64,000 nt of DNA from Allobosea lupini (GTDB lineage Bacteria > Pseudomonadota > Alphaproteobacteria > Rhizobiales > Beijerinckiaceae), in the NCBI RefSeq assembly GCF_900109525.1, contig NZ_FOAN01000006.1, positions 62,001 to 126,000 on the forward strand, given 5' to 3'. The translations under genes were made by a program, and so were the position numbers. Positions 1-7,297 of this stretch are shown piece after piece (the stretch's first letter is position 1; the number at the start of each line of letters is the position of its first letter). The notes under the pieces were generated by a model. That model was given only the letters and a program-made list of their open reading frames with translations. It did no database searches and was not told the origin of the DNA.

Positions 1-738
1 GACGACGTCGGAGTCGAGATAGGCATCGCCCTCGACGAAGACATGGGTGACGAGCTGCTCATGCGCCGGCGCAGCGATCATGAAATGCACATGGGCCGGC
101 CGGTAGGGATGGCGCCCCTGCGCCGCCAGCATCTCGCCAACCGGCCCGTCATTCGGGATCGGGTAGGCGGCCGGCATGATCGTCCAGAAATGGAAGGCGC
201 CATCCGGCGCGGTCCGCAGCCTTGCCCGCATGGCAAGACCGTGATCCTCGTCGAGCTGCTGGACGTCGTAATAGCCGTCGCCGTCGGAATGCCAAACATC
301 GACCGCCGCGCCGGCCAGCCCCGGACCGCCGGCTGAGCTGACCGAACCGGTGACCAGCAGCGGCACGCCGGCGAGCCCTGGCGAGATATTGGCTCCGAGC
401 GGCAGTTCCGGCGGCTCCTGCACATAGAACGGGCCGAGCACCGTGGTCTCCGTGGCGCCGCCCGGGAGGTGGTGATTGATCGCGTCGACCAGCATGGAGA
501 CGCCGAGCGCGTCCGAGAGCAGGATGAACTCCTGACGGTTGGCGGTGCACATGTGCCCGGTACGGGTCAGGAAGGCGATCGCCCGCGACCACTCCTCCTG
601 GGTCGGCTCGATCTCGCGCACGAAGTCGTGGAGATGGCGGATCAGAGCGTCGCTGACCTGACGGAGGCGCGGATCGCTGGCCTGCCCCACCCGCTCGCGG
701 ACGGCGGCGGTGATCGAGCGCTCGTCGAAATTTCTCAC
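1..738 (-). CDS. intradiol ring-cleavage dioxygenase, hydroxyquinol 1,2-dioxygenase-like (partial)
   Basis: The gene runs off the left edge; the first 246 codons are present. It starts at a GTG preceded by GGGAGA at good spacing. The N-terminal half has the alpha-helical dimerisation region of catechol/hydroxyquinol dioxygenases. The catalytic part has a GPFY motif, a DGDGYYDVQ stretch with the first Tyr ligand, and HPYRPAHVHF with the second Tyr and the two His ligands of the non-haem Fe(III). The family inserts O2 into catechol- or hydroxyquinol-type rings to give (maleyl)acetate or muconate products in the cytoplasm. HPYRPAHVHF resembles hydroxyquinol enzymes, but catechol or chlorocatechol as substrate is possible. 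It lies downstream of a SnoaL-like gene on the same strand, probably in one operon. Confidence 0.85.
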   Translation of the reverse strand, partial: MRNFDERSITAAVRERVGQASDPRLRQVSDALIRHLHDFVREIEPTQEEWSRAIAFLTRTGHMCTANRQEFILLSDALGVSMLVDAINHHLPGGATETTVLGPFYVQEPPELPLGANISPGLAGVPLLVTGSVSSAGGPGLAGAAVDVWHSDGDGYYDVQQLDEDHGLAMRARLRTAPDGAFHFWTIMPAAYPIPNDGPVGEMLAAQGRHPYRPAHVHFMIAAPAHEQLVTHVFVEGDAYLDSDVV

Positions 739-881
739 GCTGTTCTCCCGTTGCCTCGTCGCCAGTCAGACTTGGGGCATGTCCCTCGCAGCGGCGACGC
801 CATCGGCCACGCAGAACGCCTCACCCTGCCGGATCGGCCTGGTAGACGAAGGGCTGGACGACCACGCTCGCCATGTCGGCC

Positions 882-1511
882 TCAGCTCGCCGGCGCCGCA
901 GGCTCGTCGGCCGGTGCGCCCTTCAGCCAGCCGGCGCCGCGGGCATAGAGCGCCTCGACCTCGCGGCCGGTGAGCCCGGGCATGTCGGGCTTGACCTTGT
1001 AGCCGATGCGGGTCTGCAGATAGGCGAGATGGCGATAGCCCTCCGGAAAGCGCATCAGCACCTCGCGATCGAGCGCGAGCGGGGCGGAAGGATCAACCGG
1101 ATCGATCCGGTCCTTCTCGTAGATCGGCTGCCGCAGCACGATGCCCCAGCGCTCGTCGCGCTTCTCGAGGAAATCGTAGAAGCGGCCGGTGCAGACGACG
1201 TCGCAGACGACACCCTCGACCTCGGCGCGCTGGTTGATCGTCATCTTCGTCTGGGAGATCGCTCTTGCGCCCGCGACGTCGATCGCGATGCCGCCGAGGA
1301 AGTGCAGGATGCGAACGCCGCGTTCGAAGCCCTCGCGGCTGACGCGGATGAATTCGTCGCCCGTCCCCTGGAACCAGGTAGCCATCATCCGTCCCTCGGG
1401 ATGCCAGACGCCCCGGAAGCGCTCCCAGTCGCCGGCATCGCGCCAGACCACCCAATTCTCCAGGAGGTCGCGGATGGCGCGCCGGTCGGCCTGATCGCTC
1501 GCTGCGGTCAT
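882..1511 (-). CDS. SnoaL/NTF2-like domain protein
   Basis: A 209-residue protein whose first 130 residues look like the SnoaL/NTF2-like cone fold (AIRDLLENWVVWRDAGDWERF, then HPEG and a beta-rich stretch). Such domains occur as small hydrolases, isomerases, dehydratases or as small subunits of ring-hydroxylating oxygenases. The C-terminal 60 residues (LAYLQTRIGYKV, PDMPGLTGREVEALY) are an extension I do not recognise. The start has GGGAGG just upstream. It is divergent from the TIM-barrel gene and co-directional with the downstream dioxygenase, so a role in aromatic or cyclic compound breakdown is plausible but not shown. Substrate unknown. Confidence 0.7.
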   Translation of the reverse strand: MTAASDQADRRAIRDLLENWVVWRDAGDWERFRGVWHPEGRMMATWFQGTGDEFIRVSREGFERGVRILHFLGGIAIDVAGARAISQTKMTINQRAEVEGVVCDVVCTGRFYDFLEKRDERWGIVLRQPIYEKDRIDPVDPSAPLALDREVLMRFPEGYRHLAYLQTRIGYKVKPDMPGLTGREVEALYARGAGWLKGAPADEPAAPAS

Positions 1512-1527
1512 CGCTGCCTCCCCACAA

Positions 1528-1560
1528 TTTGTTCATCTACAGGAACTAGTTTTGTATAAT
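1528..1560 (+). promoter_or_regulatory. IclR-type operator and -10 element in divergent promoter region
   Basis: TTTGTTCAT-N6-GAACT is present (palindromic core at 1531-1546), followed by a perfect TATAAT at 1555-1560 that would serve the rightward TIM-barrel gene. The same TTTGTTCAT-N6-GAACT pattern recurs before the iclR-type gene at 2442-2461. Two copies in the two promoter regions flanking the regulator's target suggest binding by that IclR protein. The operator lies where a -35 box would be, which fits repression. Binding is inferred, not shown. Confidence 0.6.
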
Positions 1561-1590
1561 GGCCAACTCGAGTCAACCGGAGAGCAGACG

Positions 1591-2406
1591 ATGAGATCGA
1601 TCTCGCTCGCGCATCTCACCGTGCTCGATGCGGGCCCGCTGGATCTGATCGATGCCGGCGCGGCAGGCGGCTTCGACGCGATCGGCCTGCGCATCGTGCC
1701 GCCACTGCCGGGCGATACGATCGTGCCCGTGGTCGGCGACATCCCCCTGCAGCGCCGCATCAAGGAGCGGCTCGCCGCGACCGGCATGCGCATCCTCGAC
1801 ATCGAAGCCATCTGGTTGTCGCCGCAGACCGCTGTCGACGATCTGGAACCAGCTTTGGACGTCGGGGCCGAGCTCGGCGCGCGCCATGTGCTGACCGTCG
1901 GCTTCGATGTCGAATCCGCTCGCCTCCTCGACAATTTCGGGCGCCTGTGCACGCTGGCGAACGCACGCGGGCTGCGGCCGATGCTGGAGTTCATCCCGTA
2001 TGCGACGATCGCCGATCTCGGCAGCGCGCATGAACTCTTGCGGCAGGCGGCGCCCAGGGATGCCGGTCTCCTGGTCGATGCGCTGCACCTCAGCCGCTCG
2101 GGCGGCAGCCCAGCCGACATCGCCGGTTACGACCCCGGCCTGTTCTCCTACATCCATCTCTGCGACGCCCCCGCCGCGCGCCCTCCTGCCTCGGGCTTCC
2201 GTGCCGAAGCGCGAGCGGAGCGGCTCTATCCGGGGCTCGGCGAATTGCGGCTGGACGCATTTCTCGACGCGTTCGCGCCCGATACGCCGGTCGGCGTCGA
2301 GGCGCCATCGACCGCTTTCGCGTCCTGCTCGCCCATGGAGCGCGCCCGGCGCGCGGGCGACGCCACAAGGCAGCTGCTTGCCCGAAACGCGGCCGCCCGC
2401 CCCTGA
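1591..2406 (+). CDS. sugar phosphate isomerase/epimerase-like TIM-barrel protein
   Basis: This 271-residue protein resembles the xylose-isomerase-like TIM-barrel superfamily (AP endonuclease 2 family). Visible marks are the alternating strand/helix pattern, ILDIEAIWL, MLEFIPYATI with a metal-ligand Glu, LLVDALHLSRSGG with Asp and His, and YIHLCDAP near the end. Such enzymes isomerise or dehydrate sugars and hydroxy acids using a divalent metal; 3-dehydroshikimate dehydratases also belong here. I chose the ATG with GGAGAG eight bases upstream rather than an ATG 39 bases earlier that overlaps the -10 region. It sits between a SnoaL-like gene (divergent) and its probable IclR regulator. Substrate unknown. 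Confidence 0.75.
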   Translation: MRSISLAHLTVLDAGPLDLIDAGAAGGFDAIGLRIVPPLPGDTIVPVVGDIPLQRRIKERLAATGMRILDIEAIWLSPQTAVDDLEPALDVGAELGARHVLTVGFDVESARLLDNFGRLCTLANARGLRPMLEFIPYATIADLGSAHELLRQAAPRDAGLLVDALHLSRSGGSPADIAGYDPGLFSYIHLCDAPAARPPASGFRAEARAERLYPGLGELRLDAFLDAFAPDTPVGVEAPSTAFASCSPMERARRAGDATRQLLARNAAARP

Positions 2407-2441
2407 TCTCCCGCTTTTCTCCCTGGGAAGAGCTTGCTAAG

Positions 2442-2463
2442 TTTGTTCATACTGATGAACTGA
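2442..2463 (+). promoter_or_regulatory. IclR-type operator before the regulator gene
   Basis: GTTCAT-ACTG-ATGAAC at 2445-2460 is a perfect 6-bp inverted repeat with a 4-bp centre, embedded in TTTGTTCAT-N6-GAACT, the same pattern as at 1528. It lies 14 bases before the regulator's TTG start, consistent with autoregulation. Confidence 0.6.
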
Positions 2464-2473
2464 GGGATCCAGG

Positions 2474-3256
2474 TTGAGGGTAGAGCCGAGCGAAGACACG
2501 CGCAGCGCCGTGAAATCGGCCGATCGGCTGCTCGACCTGTTCGAATTGCTGGCGCGCGTCAATGGCGGCCTCTCGCACAGCGCGATCACCGCGGCGCTCG
2601 GCATCCCCAAGAGCAGCCTGACGCAGCTTCTCAAGACCGCGACGGGGCGCGGCTACGTCGCCTATTCGGCTGCCGGCAAGAGCTATCGCCTGGGCGAGCG
2701 CTTCACCAGCATGGCGCGCCTGACCTCACGCCGGCAGGACCTCGTCGGGCTGGCCCAGCCGGTGCTGGAGCGGATCACCGCGCAGACCGGCGAATCCGCG
2801 GCGCTGAACATACTCAAGGGCGACGACGCGGAGGTGGTGGCGACCGTTAGCTCCTCGCAGCGGCTGGTCTCCCATATGCGGCTCGGCGATCTCGCGCCGC
2901 TCTATGCGACCTCCGGCGGCAAGATCATCCTGGCGCATATGCTGCAGGATCGGCGGGACGAGTACCTGGCGCGCGTAAGGTTCGAGCCGATCACGGCCAA
3001 CACGCTGTCCTCAGCGGCGGAACTCCGCCGGCAGCTCGACAAGATCCGGCGCGACGGCATCGCCTATTCGCACGAGGAATTCACCCCGGGCATCATAGGA
3101 CTGGCGAAGGCGGTGCTGGCCGAGGACGGACAGGCGCTCGGCTCACTCAACGTCGCCCTCCCAGCGATCCGCTACACCCCGCGGGCGGAAGCGCTGATCG
3201 CGGATGCGCTCGACGAAGCGGTGGCGGAGCTCCATCGCCGGCTCGCCAGCGCCTGA
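2474..3256 (+). CDS. IclR family transcriptional regulator
   Basis: A 260-residue DNA-binding protein with an N-terminal winged helix-turn-helix (about residues 12-75, LLARVNGGLSHSAITAALG then IPKSSLTQLL) and the C-terminal IclR effector domain (about 85-255) with the family pattern GGKIILAHM and IAYSHEEFTPGIIGLAKAV. The effector domain probably senses an aromatic or sugar-acid intermediate. TTG is the likely start because GAGGG sits seven bases upstream; a GTG 36 bases later lacks a good ribosome binding site. Matching operators at 1531 and 2445 suggest it controls the adjacent TIM-barrel/SnoaL/dioxygenase genes and itself. Confidence 0.9.
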   Translation: MRVEPSEDTRSAVKSADRLLDLFELLARVNGGLSHSAITAALGIPKSSLTQLLKTATGRGYVAYSAAGKSYRLGERFTSMARLTSRRQDLVGLAQPVLERITAQTGESAALNILKGDDAEVVATVSSSQRLVSHMRLGDLAPLYATSGGKIILAHMLQDRRDEYLARVRFEPITANTLSSAAELRRQLDKIRRDGIAYSHEEFTPGIIGLAKAVLAEDGQALGSLNVALPAIRYTPRAEALIADALDEAVAELHRRLASA

Positions 3257-3274
3257 CGCGCGACCGCGGCAGGT

Positions 3275-4330
3275 TCAGCACGCCCCGTAGCGCTCGCGCA
3301 GGTCGATCCGCTGCCCGCTCGCGGCAGCCTCGGCTACCGCGAGCGTCGCGATCAGCGTGCGCGCGCCGTCCTCGACCGGCTGCAGCGAGGCAGCCTCGCC
3401 CCTGACCAGGTCGCGGAAATGGTCGAGCTGGGCGATATAGGGGTCGAGCGTCGGCGCATGGATGCGCTGCGCCTGGATCGGCAGGTTCCAGTTCGGAGCC
3501 TCACTTGCTTGCGTCCACTGCACCAGATTGGGGAATTCCAGCGCGCCGCGGCTGCCCATGAAGCGATAGCTGCTCTCGCCGCTGAACGGGAACTCCGGCG
3601 ACTCGCCGACGCCCTGTTCAGTGGTCCAGGGCGAGACGGCGCTGTCGCTGACGAAGAAGCTGCCGATCGCGCCGTTCTCGAACTCGATCAGGACCCCGGC
3701 CGTGTCCTCGACGGCAAAGCCGCGCCGGCGGTTGGAGAGGACGGCGCCGACCGCGACGATCTCGCCGACGGAAAAGCGCAGGAAGTCGATCTCGTGGATC
3801 AGGTTGATCAGCACCGGCCCGCCGCCGGCCTGCGTCCGCCAGGGCGCCGCACTGAAATAGGCGTCCGGCTTGTGCACCGCCCAGATCGCCGAGACGCCGA
3901 CGAGATCGCCGATCCGGCCCTCGTTCAGCAGGGAGCGCAGGGTCGCGACCTGGCGATGATGGCGGCGATGATGGCCGACCAGCGAGCGGATGCCAGCGGC
4001 CTTCGTCGCCTCGATCAGCGCAGTCGCCGTTTCCAGCGTGTCGGTGACCGGCTTCTCGATCAGGATATGAATGCCGCGGCGGGCGCATTCAATGCCGTTC
4101 TGCGCATGGAGCTGGTTGGGCGAGGCGATGATGACGGCCTCCGGCCGGGCCTCGTCGAGCATCGCGCGATAGTCGGCGAAAACGCGCGCGTCGGGGTTCT
4201 GGGCTGCGACCTGCTCGGCATTGACGTCGGCGATTCCCGCCAGCTCGAAGTCGGGATGCGCGGCGATCTTGGCCAGATGCTTGCGCCCGATCAGCCCCGC
4301 GCCGATCACGCCGATTGCGATGGTCTTCAT
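3275..4330 (-). CDS. Gfo/Idh/MocA family NAD(P)-dependent oxidoreductase
   Basis: The 351-residue protein has an N-terminal Rossmann fold with GVIGAGLIGRKH, the EKPVTDT motif typical of this family around residue 95, and a C-terminal alpha/beta domain with INLIHEIDF. Members oxidise or reduce sugars, inositols or related polyols with NAD(P). I chose the MKTIAIGV start because the reading upstream is not family-like. It is transcribed towards the IclR regulator and away from a TetR regulator. The TetR operator-like repeats lie just upstream, so that regulator probably controls it. Substrate not evident. Confidence 0.85.
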   Translation of the reverse strand: MKTIAIGVIGAGLIGRKHLAKIAAHPDFELAGIADVNAEQVAAQNPDARVFADYRAMLDEARPEAVIIASPNQLHAQNGIECARRGIHILIEKPVTDTLETATALIEATKAAGIRSLVGHHRRHHRQVATLRSLLNEGRIGDLVGVSAIWAVHKPDAYFSAAPWRTQAGGGPVLINLIHEIDFLRFSVGEIVAVGAVLSNRRRGFAVEDTAGVLIEFENGAIGSFFVSDSAVSPWTTEQGVGESPEFPFSGESSYRFMGSRGALEFPNLVQWTQASEAPNWNLPIQAQRIHAPTLDPYIAQLDHFRDLVRGEAASLQPVEDGARTLIATLAVAEAAASGQRIDLRERYGAC

Positions 4331-4368
4331 GGTTCCACGGCTCCCTATGACCGCCATGCGCCGCTGCA

Positions 4369-4414
4369 ATTAACTTGCAGGATAATTGTGATCCGATTAA
4401 CCTGGTGGATAATT
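4369..4414. promoter_or_regulatory. tandem operator-like repeats between oxidoreductase and TetR genes
   Basis: Two 19-bp direct repeats, ATTAAC[T/C]TG[C/G][A/T]GGATAATT, lie at 4369-4387 and 4396-4414 with a 27-bp period. Each half is weakly palindromic (TTAACC against GGATAA). Position in the divergent promoter beside a TetR gene makes them probable TetR operators. Confidence 0.55.
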
Positions 4415-4484
4415 ACTGTCAAGCGCGGTAGGATGAGCTGATCGGGCAAGCCTCCCAATCGGAACGGGCAATCGGGATCGCGGG

Positions 4485-5180
4485 ATGACAGCAGTGACCA
4501 CGCGCAGGCCGGCCCGCAACGAACCGGCCAAGGTCCGCCGCCGGGATCGCGAGAAGACGAAGGCCGAGATCCTGCAGATCGCCTTCGAGGAGTTCGCCGA
4601 GAGCGGGCTGCTCGGCGCCAATGCCGACGCGATCGCCGCGCGGGCGGGGATCACAAAGCGATTGATCTTCTACTATTTCAACTCGAAGGAAGAGCTCTTC
4701 GTCGCCGTGCTGGAGATGGCTTATGGCAGGATGCGCCAGGCGGAGGAGAGCCTGCATCTCGAGACACTCGCACCGGAGGCGGCAATCCGCCGGCTCGCCG
4801 AGTTCACCTTCGACTTCCACCAGGCCAATCCGGAATTCGTGCGGCTGGTCGCGATCGAGAACATCCATCGCGGCCGGCATGTCGCCAGCAGCGAGACGCT
4901 CCAGAAAATGACAAGACCGATCATCGGCCAGATCGAGCGCGTGCTCGCCAAGGGCAAGAGCCTCGGCGCGATCAGGCCGGAGATCGATGCCCATGCGCTC
5001 CATGCCACGCTGAATGCCCTCTCGATCTTCTCGGTCGCGAACCGGCACACCTTCGAGGCGCAATTCCGCTGGGACATGTCATCGTCGAAGGCGAAGCTCC
5101 GCCAGCGGGCTGAGATCGCCGAGGTGCTCTGGCGCTATGTCCGCAGCGACGACGCCTCACCCTCCAACGAAGCCGGCTGA
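4485..5180 (+). CDS. TetR/AcrR family transcriptional regulator
   Basis: This 231-residue regulator has a classic TetR N-terminal helix-turn-helix at about residues 25-70 (ILQIAFEEFAESGLLGANADAIAARAG then KRLIFYYFNSKEELF), followed by an all-helical ligand-binding and dimerisation domain. The N-terminus carries a basic Arg-rich extension before the HTH. It is divergent from the Gfo/Idh oxidoreductase gene, and a pair of operator-like direct repeats lies in the 154-bp gap. It likely represses that oxidoreductase, itself, or both. The ligand cannot be read from the sequence. Confidence 0.9.
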   Translation: MTAVTTRRPARNEPAKVRRRDREKTKAEILQIAFEEFAESGLLGANADAIAARAGITKRLIFYYFNSKEELFVAVLEMAYGRMRQAEESLHLETLAPEAAIRRLAEFTFDFHQANPEFVRLVAIENIHRGRHVASSETLQKMTRPIIGQIERVLAKGKSLGAIRPEIDAHALHATLNALSIFSVANRHTFEAQFRWDMSSSKAKLRQRAEIAEVLWRYVRSDDASPSNEAG

Positions 5181-5186
5181 CCGGCC

Positions 5187-6083
5187 TCAGCGCTTGCGCT
5201 TGCCGTCCTCGGCCAACAGTTCCTTTCGGGCCCTGGCCATGACCTTTCGGGCCTCGTCGTCAACCACCGGGAACTGCGGATCGAGCTTTTCAAGCCGATT
5301 GACGATCGTCGCCGCGACGATCAGCCGGGTGAACCATTTGTTGTCGGCGGGAACGACATGCCAGGGCGCGTGCTTGCTCGCCGTCTCGGCGATCGCGTCC
5401 TGGTAGGCGCCCTGATAGTCGTCCCAATGCTTGCGCTCGGCGAGATCGCCCGCATCGAACTTCCAGTGCTTATCGGGCTCGTCGATCCGCGCCAGCAGGC
5501 GCCGGCGCTGCTCGTCCTTCGACAGGTTGAGGAAGAATTTCAGGACGACGGTACCGTTGCGAGCCAGATGCTTCTCGAAATCGCGGATGCTCTCGAAGCG
5601 ATCGCGCCAGACATGCTTGCCGATGAGCTTGGGCGGCAGTCCCTGCTTGCGCAGCAACTCTTCGTGCACGCGCACGACCAGCACCTCCTCGTAATAGGAG
5701 CGGTTGAAAATGCCGATCTCGCCGCGCTCCGGCAGCGCGCAGGCGGTGCGCCAAAGGAAATCATGGCGCAGCTCCAGCGAGCTTGGCGCCTTGAAGGAGG
5801 TGACCTCGCAGCCCTGCGGATTGACCCCAGACATGACGTGCTCGATCGTCCCGTCCTTGCCCGCGGTGTCGATCGCCTGCAGCACGATCAGAATCGACCA
5901 GCGCTTCTCCGCAAAGAGCCGTTCCTGCAGCTCGCGCAGGCGCTTGACGCCGGTCTGCAACAGTTCGCGCGCCTCGTCCTTGTCGATCGCGAGGCCGCAG
6001 GTCTCGCCAGGGTCGAAATGCTTCAGCTTGAAGTCATCGCCGTCCGTGACCCTGAAGCGCTTGACCATCTCGTCCGGCAGCAT
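5187..6083 (-). CDS. ppk2: PPK2-family polyphosphate:nucleotide phosphotransferase
   Basis: This 298-residue protein matches the polyphosphate kinase 2 family, which moves phosphate between inorganic polyphosphate and nucleoside mono- or diphosphates. Visible motifs are the Walker A-like DTAGKDG at about residues 72-78, SFKAPSS, the GIFNRSYYEEVLVVRVH segment, and the lid region with FLNLSKDEQRRRL. The length suits a single-domain class I or III enzyme, but the preferred nucleotide (ADP, AMP or both) cannot be decided by eye. Start: an ATG nine bases after GAGAGG is preferred over the ATG that abuts the same site. It converges on the TetR gene with a gap of only six bases. Confidence 0.88.
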   Translation of the reverse strand: MLPDEMVKRFRVTDGDDFKLKHFDPGETCGLAIDKDEARELLQTGVKRLRELQERLFAEKRWSILIVLQAIDTAGKDGTIEHVMSGVNPQGCEVTSFKAPSSLELRHDFLWRTACALPERGEIGIFNRSYYEEVLVVRVHEELLRKQGLPPKLIGKHVWRDRFESIRDFEKHLARNGTVVLKFFLNLSKDEQRRRLLARIDEPDKHWKFDAGDLAERKHWDDYQGAYQDAIAETASKHAPWHVVPADNKWFTRLIVAATIVNRLEKLDPQFPVVDDEARKVMARARKELLAEDGKRKR

Positions 6084-6159
6084 GCCTGGCATCCTCTCGC
6101 AGAAAGACCTCTGTTCAATCTGTCGCCCCGTCGCCTATTGTCCAGCCTTGCGGCTGCGT

Positions 6160-7152
6160 TCAGACAATCAGCTCCGCTACCGGCAGCCGGGCTCGCACTG
6201 CCGCGGGTGCCCCCGCGGCGAGGCCGAGCCTGAAGACGTTGACGAGGCGGCGACCTTTGGGAACGCCGTGTCGCTCGATAAGTTGCCTATTGCTCGCCGG
6301 CCGATCGGCCAGCACCGAGACCGGACAGGCGGCGAGCCCCTGCGCCGTCATCGCGAGCCAGGCCCGGTAGAAGGCGCGCCCGGTCACGAGCGGATCCTCG
6401 CCTTCGGGGCGATGGAAGAGCGCGACGGCGCCGTTCGCGAACGTGCCGCGCTCGCTCACCAGCGTCGCTGCAAGACCCAGCCGACGCAGCGGCGGGAACA
6501 GCGGCCCGAGCACCAGCCTGGTCCCGAACGCGACCACGCCCGGCATCGCCATCGCCTCGGCGCTGAGCCCGTCGCGCAGATAGGCCGGATCCGATCGAGA
6601 CAGGCGCATCCAGCGCAGCAATTCGGCACGATGGGCGTCATTGCAGAGGAAGTGGAAGCCGGCCTCGTCGGCGAGCCGCGCGATCTCCCCCACCGCCGGC
6701 GGATCGCGAACAAGCAGCAGATCGGTCGACGAGGCCGCCAGCCCATCCAAAGCTGCTTCGCCGGCTGGACCGAAGGCACGGAAACCACCGCGCCAACTGA
6801 TGCGGCTGGCGACCAGATCGGCCAGCTTATCGAGAGCGCCACCAGCCCTAATGAGAATACGCGCCACCGGCATCAGCCCGCCGGAGGTAGATGCGTCTGC
6901 CGCCGGCTCAACCTCCGCAATCCTCAGCCCATGCCGGCCCAGCGCCAGCGACAGCCCTTCGACCGCGGCACCGTGCGAGAGCCTGACGTCGTGCCCCGTG
7001 GGATCGGCGGCCGGCAGGCGTCGCGCGATGTCCTCCAGTAGGAGTAGCGCATCGCCGCCGACAAGCCGCCAGCGCGTCGGCTGGATATTGTGGACGCTCG
7101 GGGCCAGCCGGACTTCGGCGAGCAGGTCTTTGAGAAGAGAAGGGTCGAGCAT
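6160..7152 (-). CDS. nitroreductase-like (Acg-type) FMN-binding protein
   Basis: The 330-residue protein looks like a divergent nitroreductase of the Acg-type, larger than the usual 200-residue enzymes. Near the N-terminus APSVHNIQPTRW matches the PSxHNxQPW FMN-phosphate motif, and the C-terminal part has RAWLAMTAQGLAACPVSVLAD, similar to the second FMN-contact region. It is expected to be a cytoplasmic flavoprotein; for some Acg proteins, FMN storage rather than catalysis has been proposed. It lies downstream of the GNAT/E1-like/Aas gene set on the same strand, separated by a 145-bp gap holding a palindromic repeat, so cotranscription is possible but not certain. Confidence 0.65.
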   Translation of the reverse strand: MLDPSLLKDLLAEVRLAPSVHNIQPTRWRLVGGDALLLLEDIARRLPAADPTGHDVRLSHGAAVEGLSLALGRHGLRIAEVEPAADASTSGGLMPVARILIRAGGALDKLADLVASRISWRGGFRAFGPAGEAALDGLAASSTDLLLVRDPPAVGEIARLADEAGFHFLCNDAHRAELLRWMRLSRSDPAYLRDGLSAEAMAMPGVVAFGTRLVLGPLFPPLRRLGLAATLVSERGTFANGAVALFHRPEGEDPLVTGRAFYRAWLAMTAQGLAACPVSVLADRPASNRQLIERHGVPKGRRLVNVFRLGLAAGAPAAVRARLPVAELIV

Positions 7153-7173
7153 CAGCCTGCGTCACCCATAGAT

Positions 7174-7275
7174 GTCATCCCGGACAAGCCGCCGCAGGCG
7201 GCGCCGATCCTGGCTCCATGCCTGAACCGCTCCGGAATGGGTCCCGGGTCTACGCTTCGCTCCGCCCGGGACGAC
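7174..7275. repeat. intergenic palindromic repeat, type 1 copy A
   Basis: A roughly 102-bp element bounded by GTCATCCCGG and CCGGGACGAC (one mismatch between the inverted ends). The interior has further nested inverted repeats (GCCGCCGCAGGCGGC; CCCGGG). It is clearly homologous to the element at 53713-53810, sharing GTCATCCCGGACA, CGCCGATCC, CCTGAACCG and TCCCGGGTC. It resembles non-autonomous REP/MITE-like elements common between genes in alphaproteobacteria. Confidence 0.8.
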
Positions 7276-7297
7276 CAGATCAGGAATCAAGGCGTCA

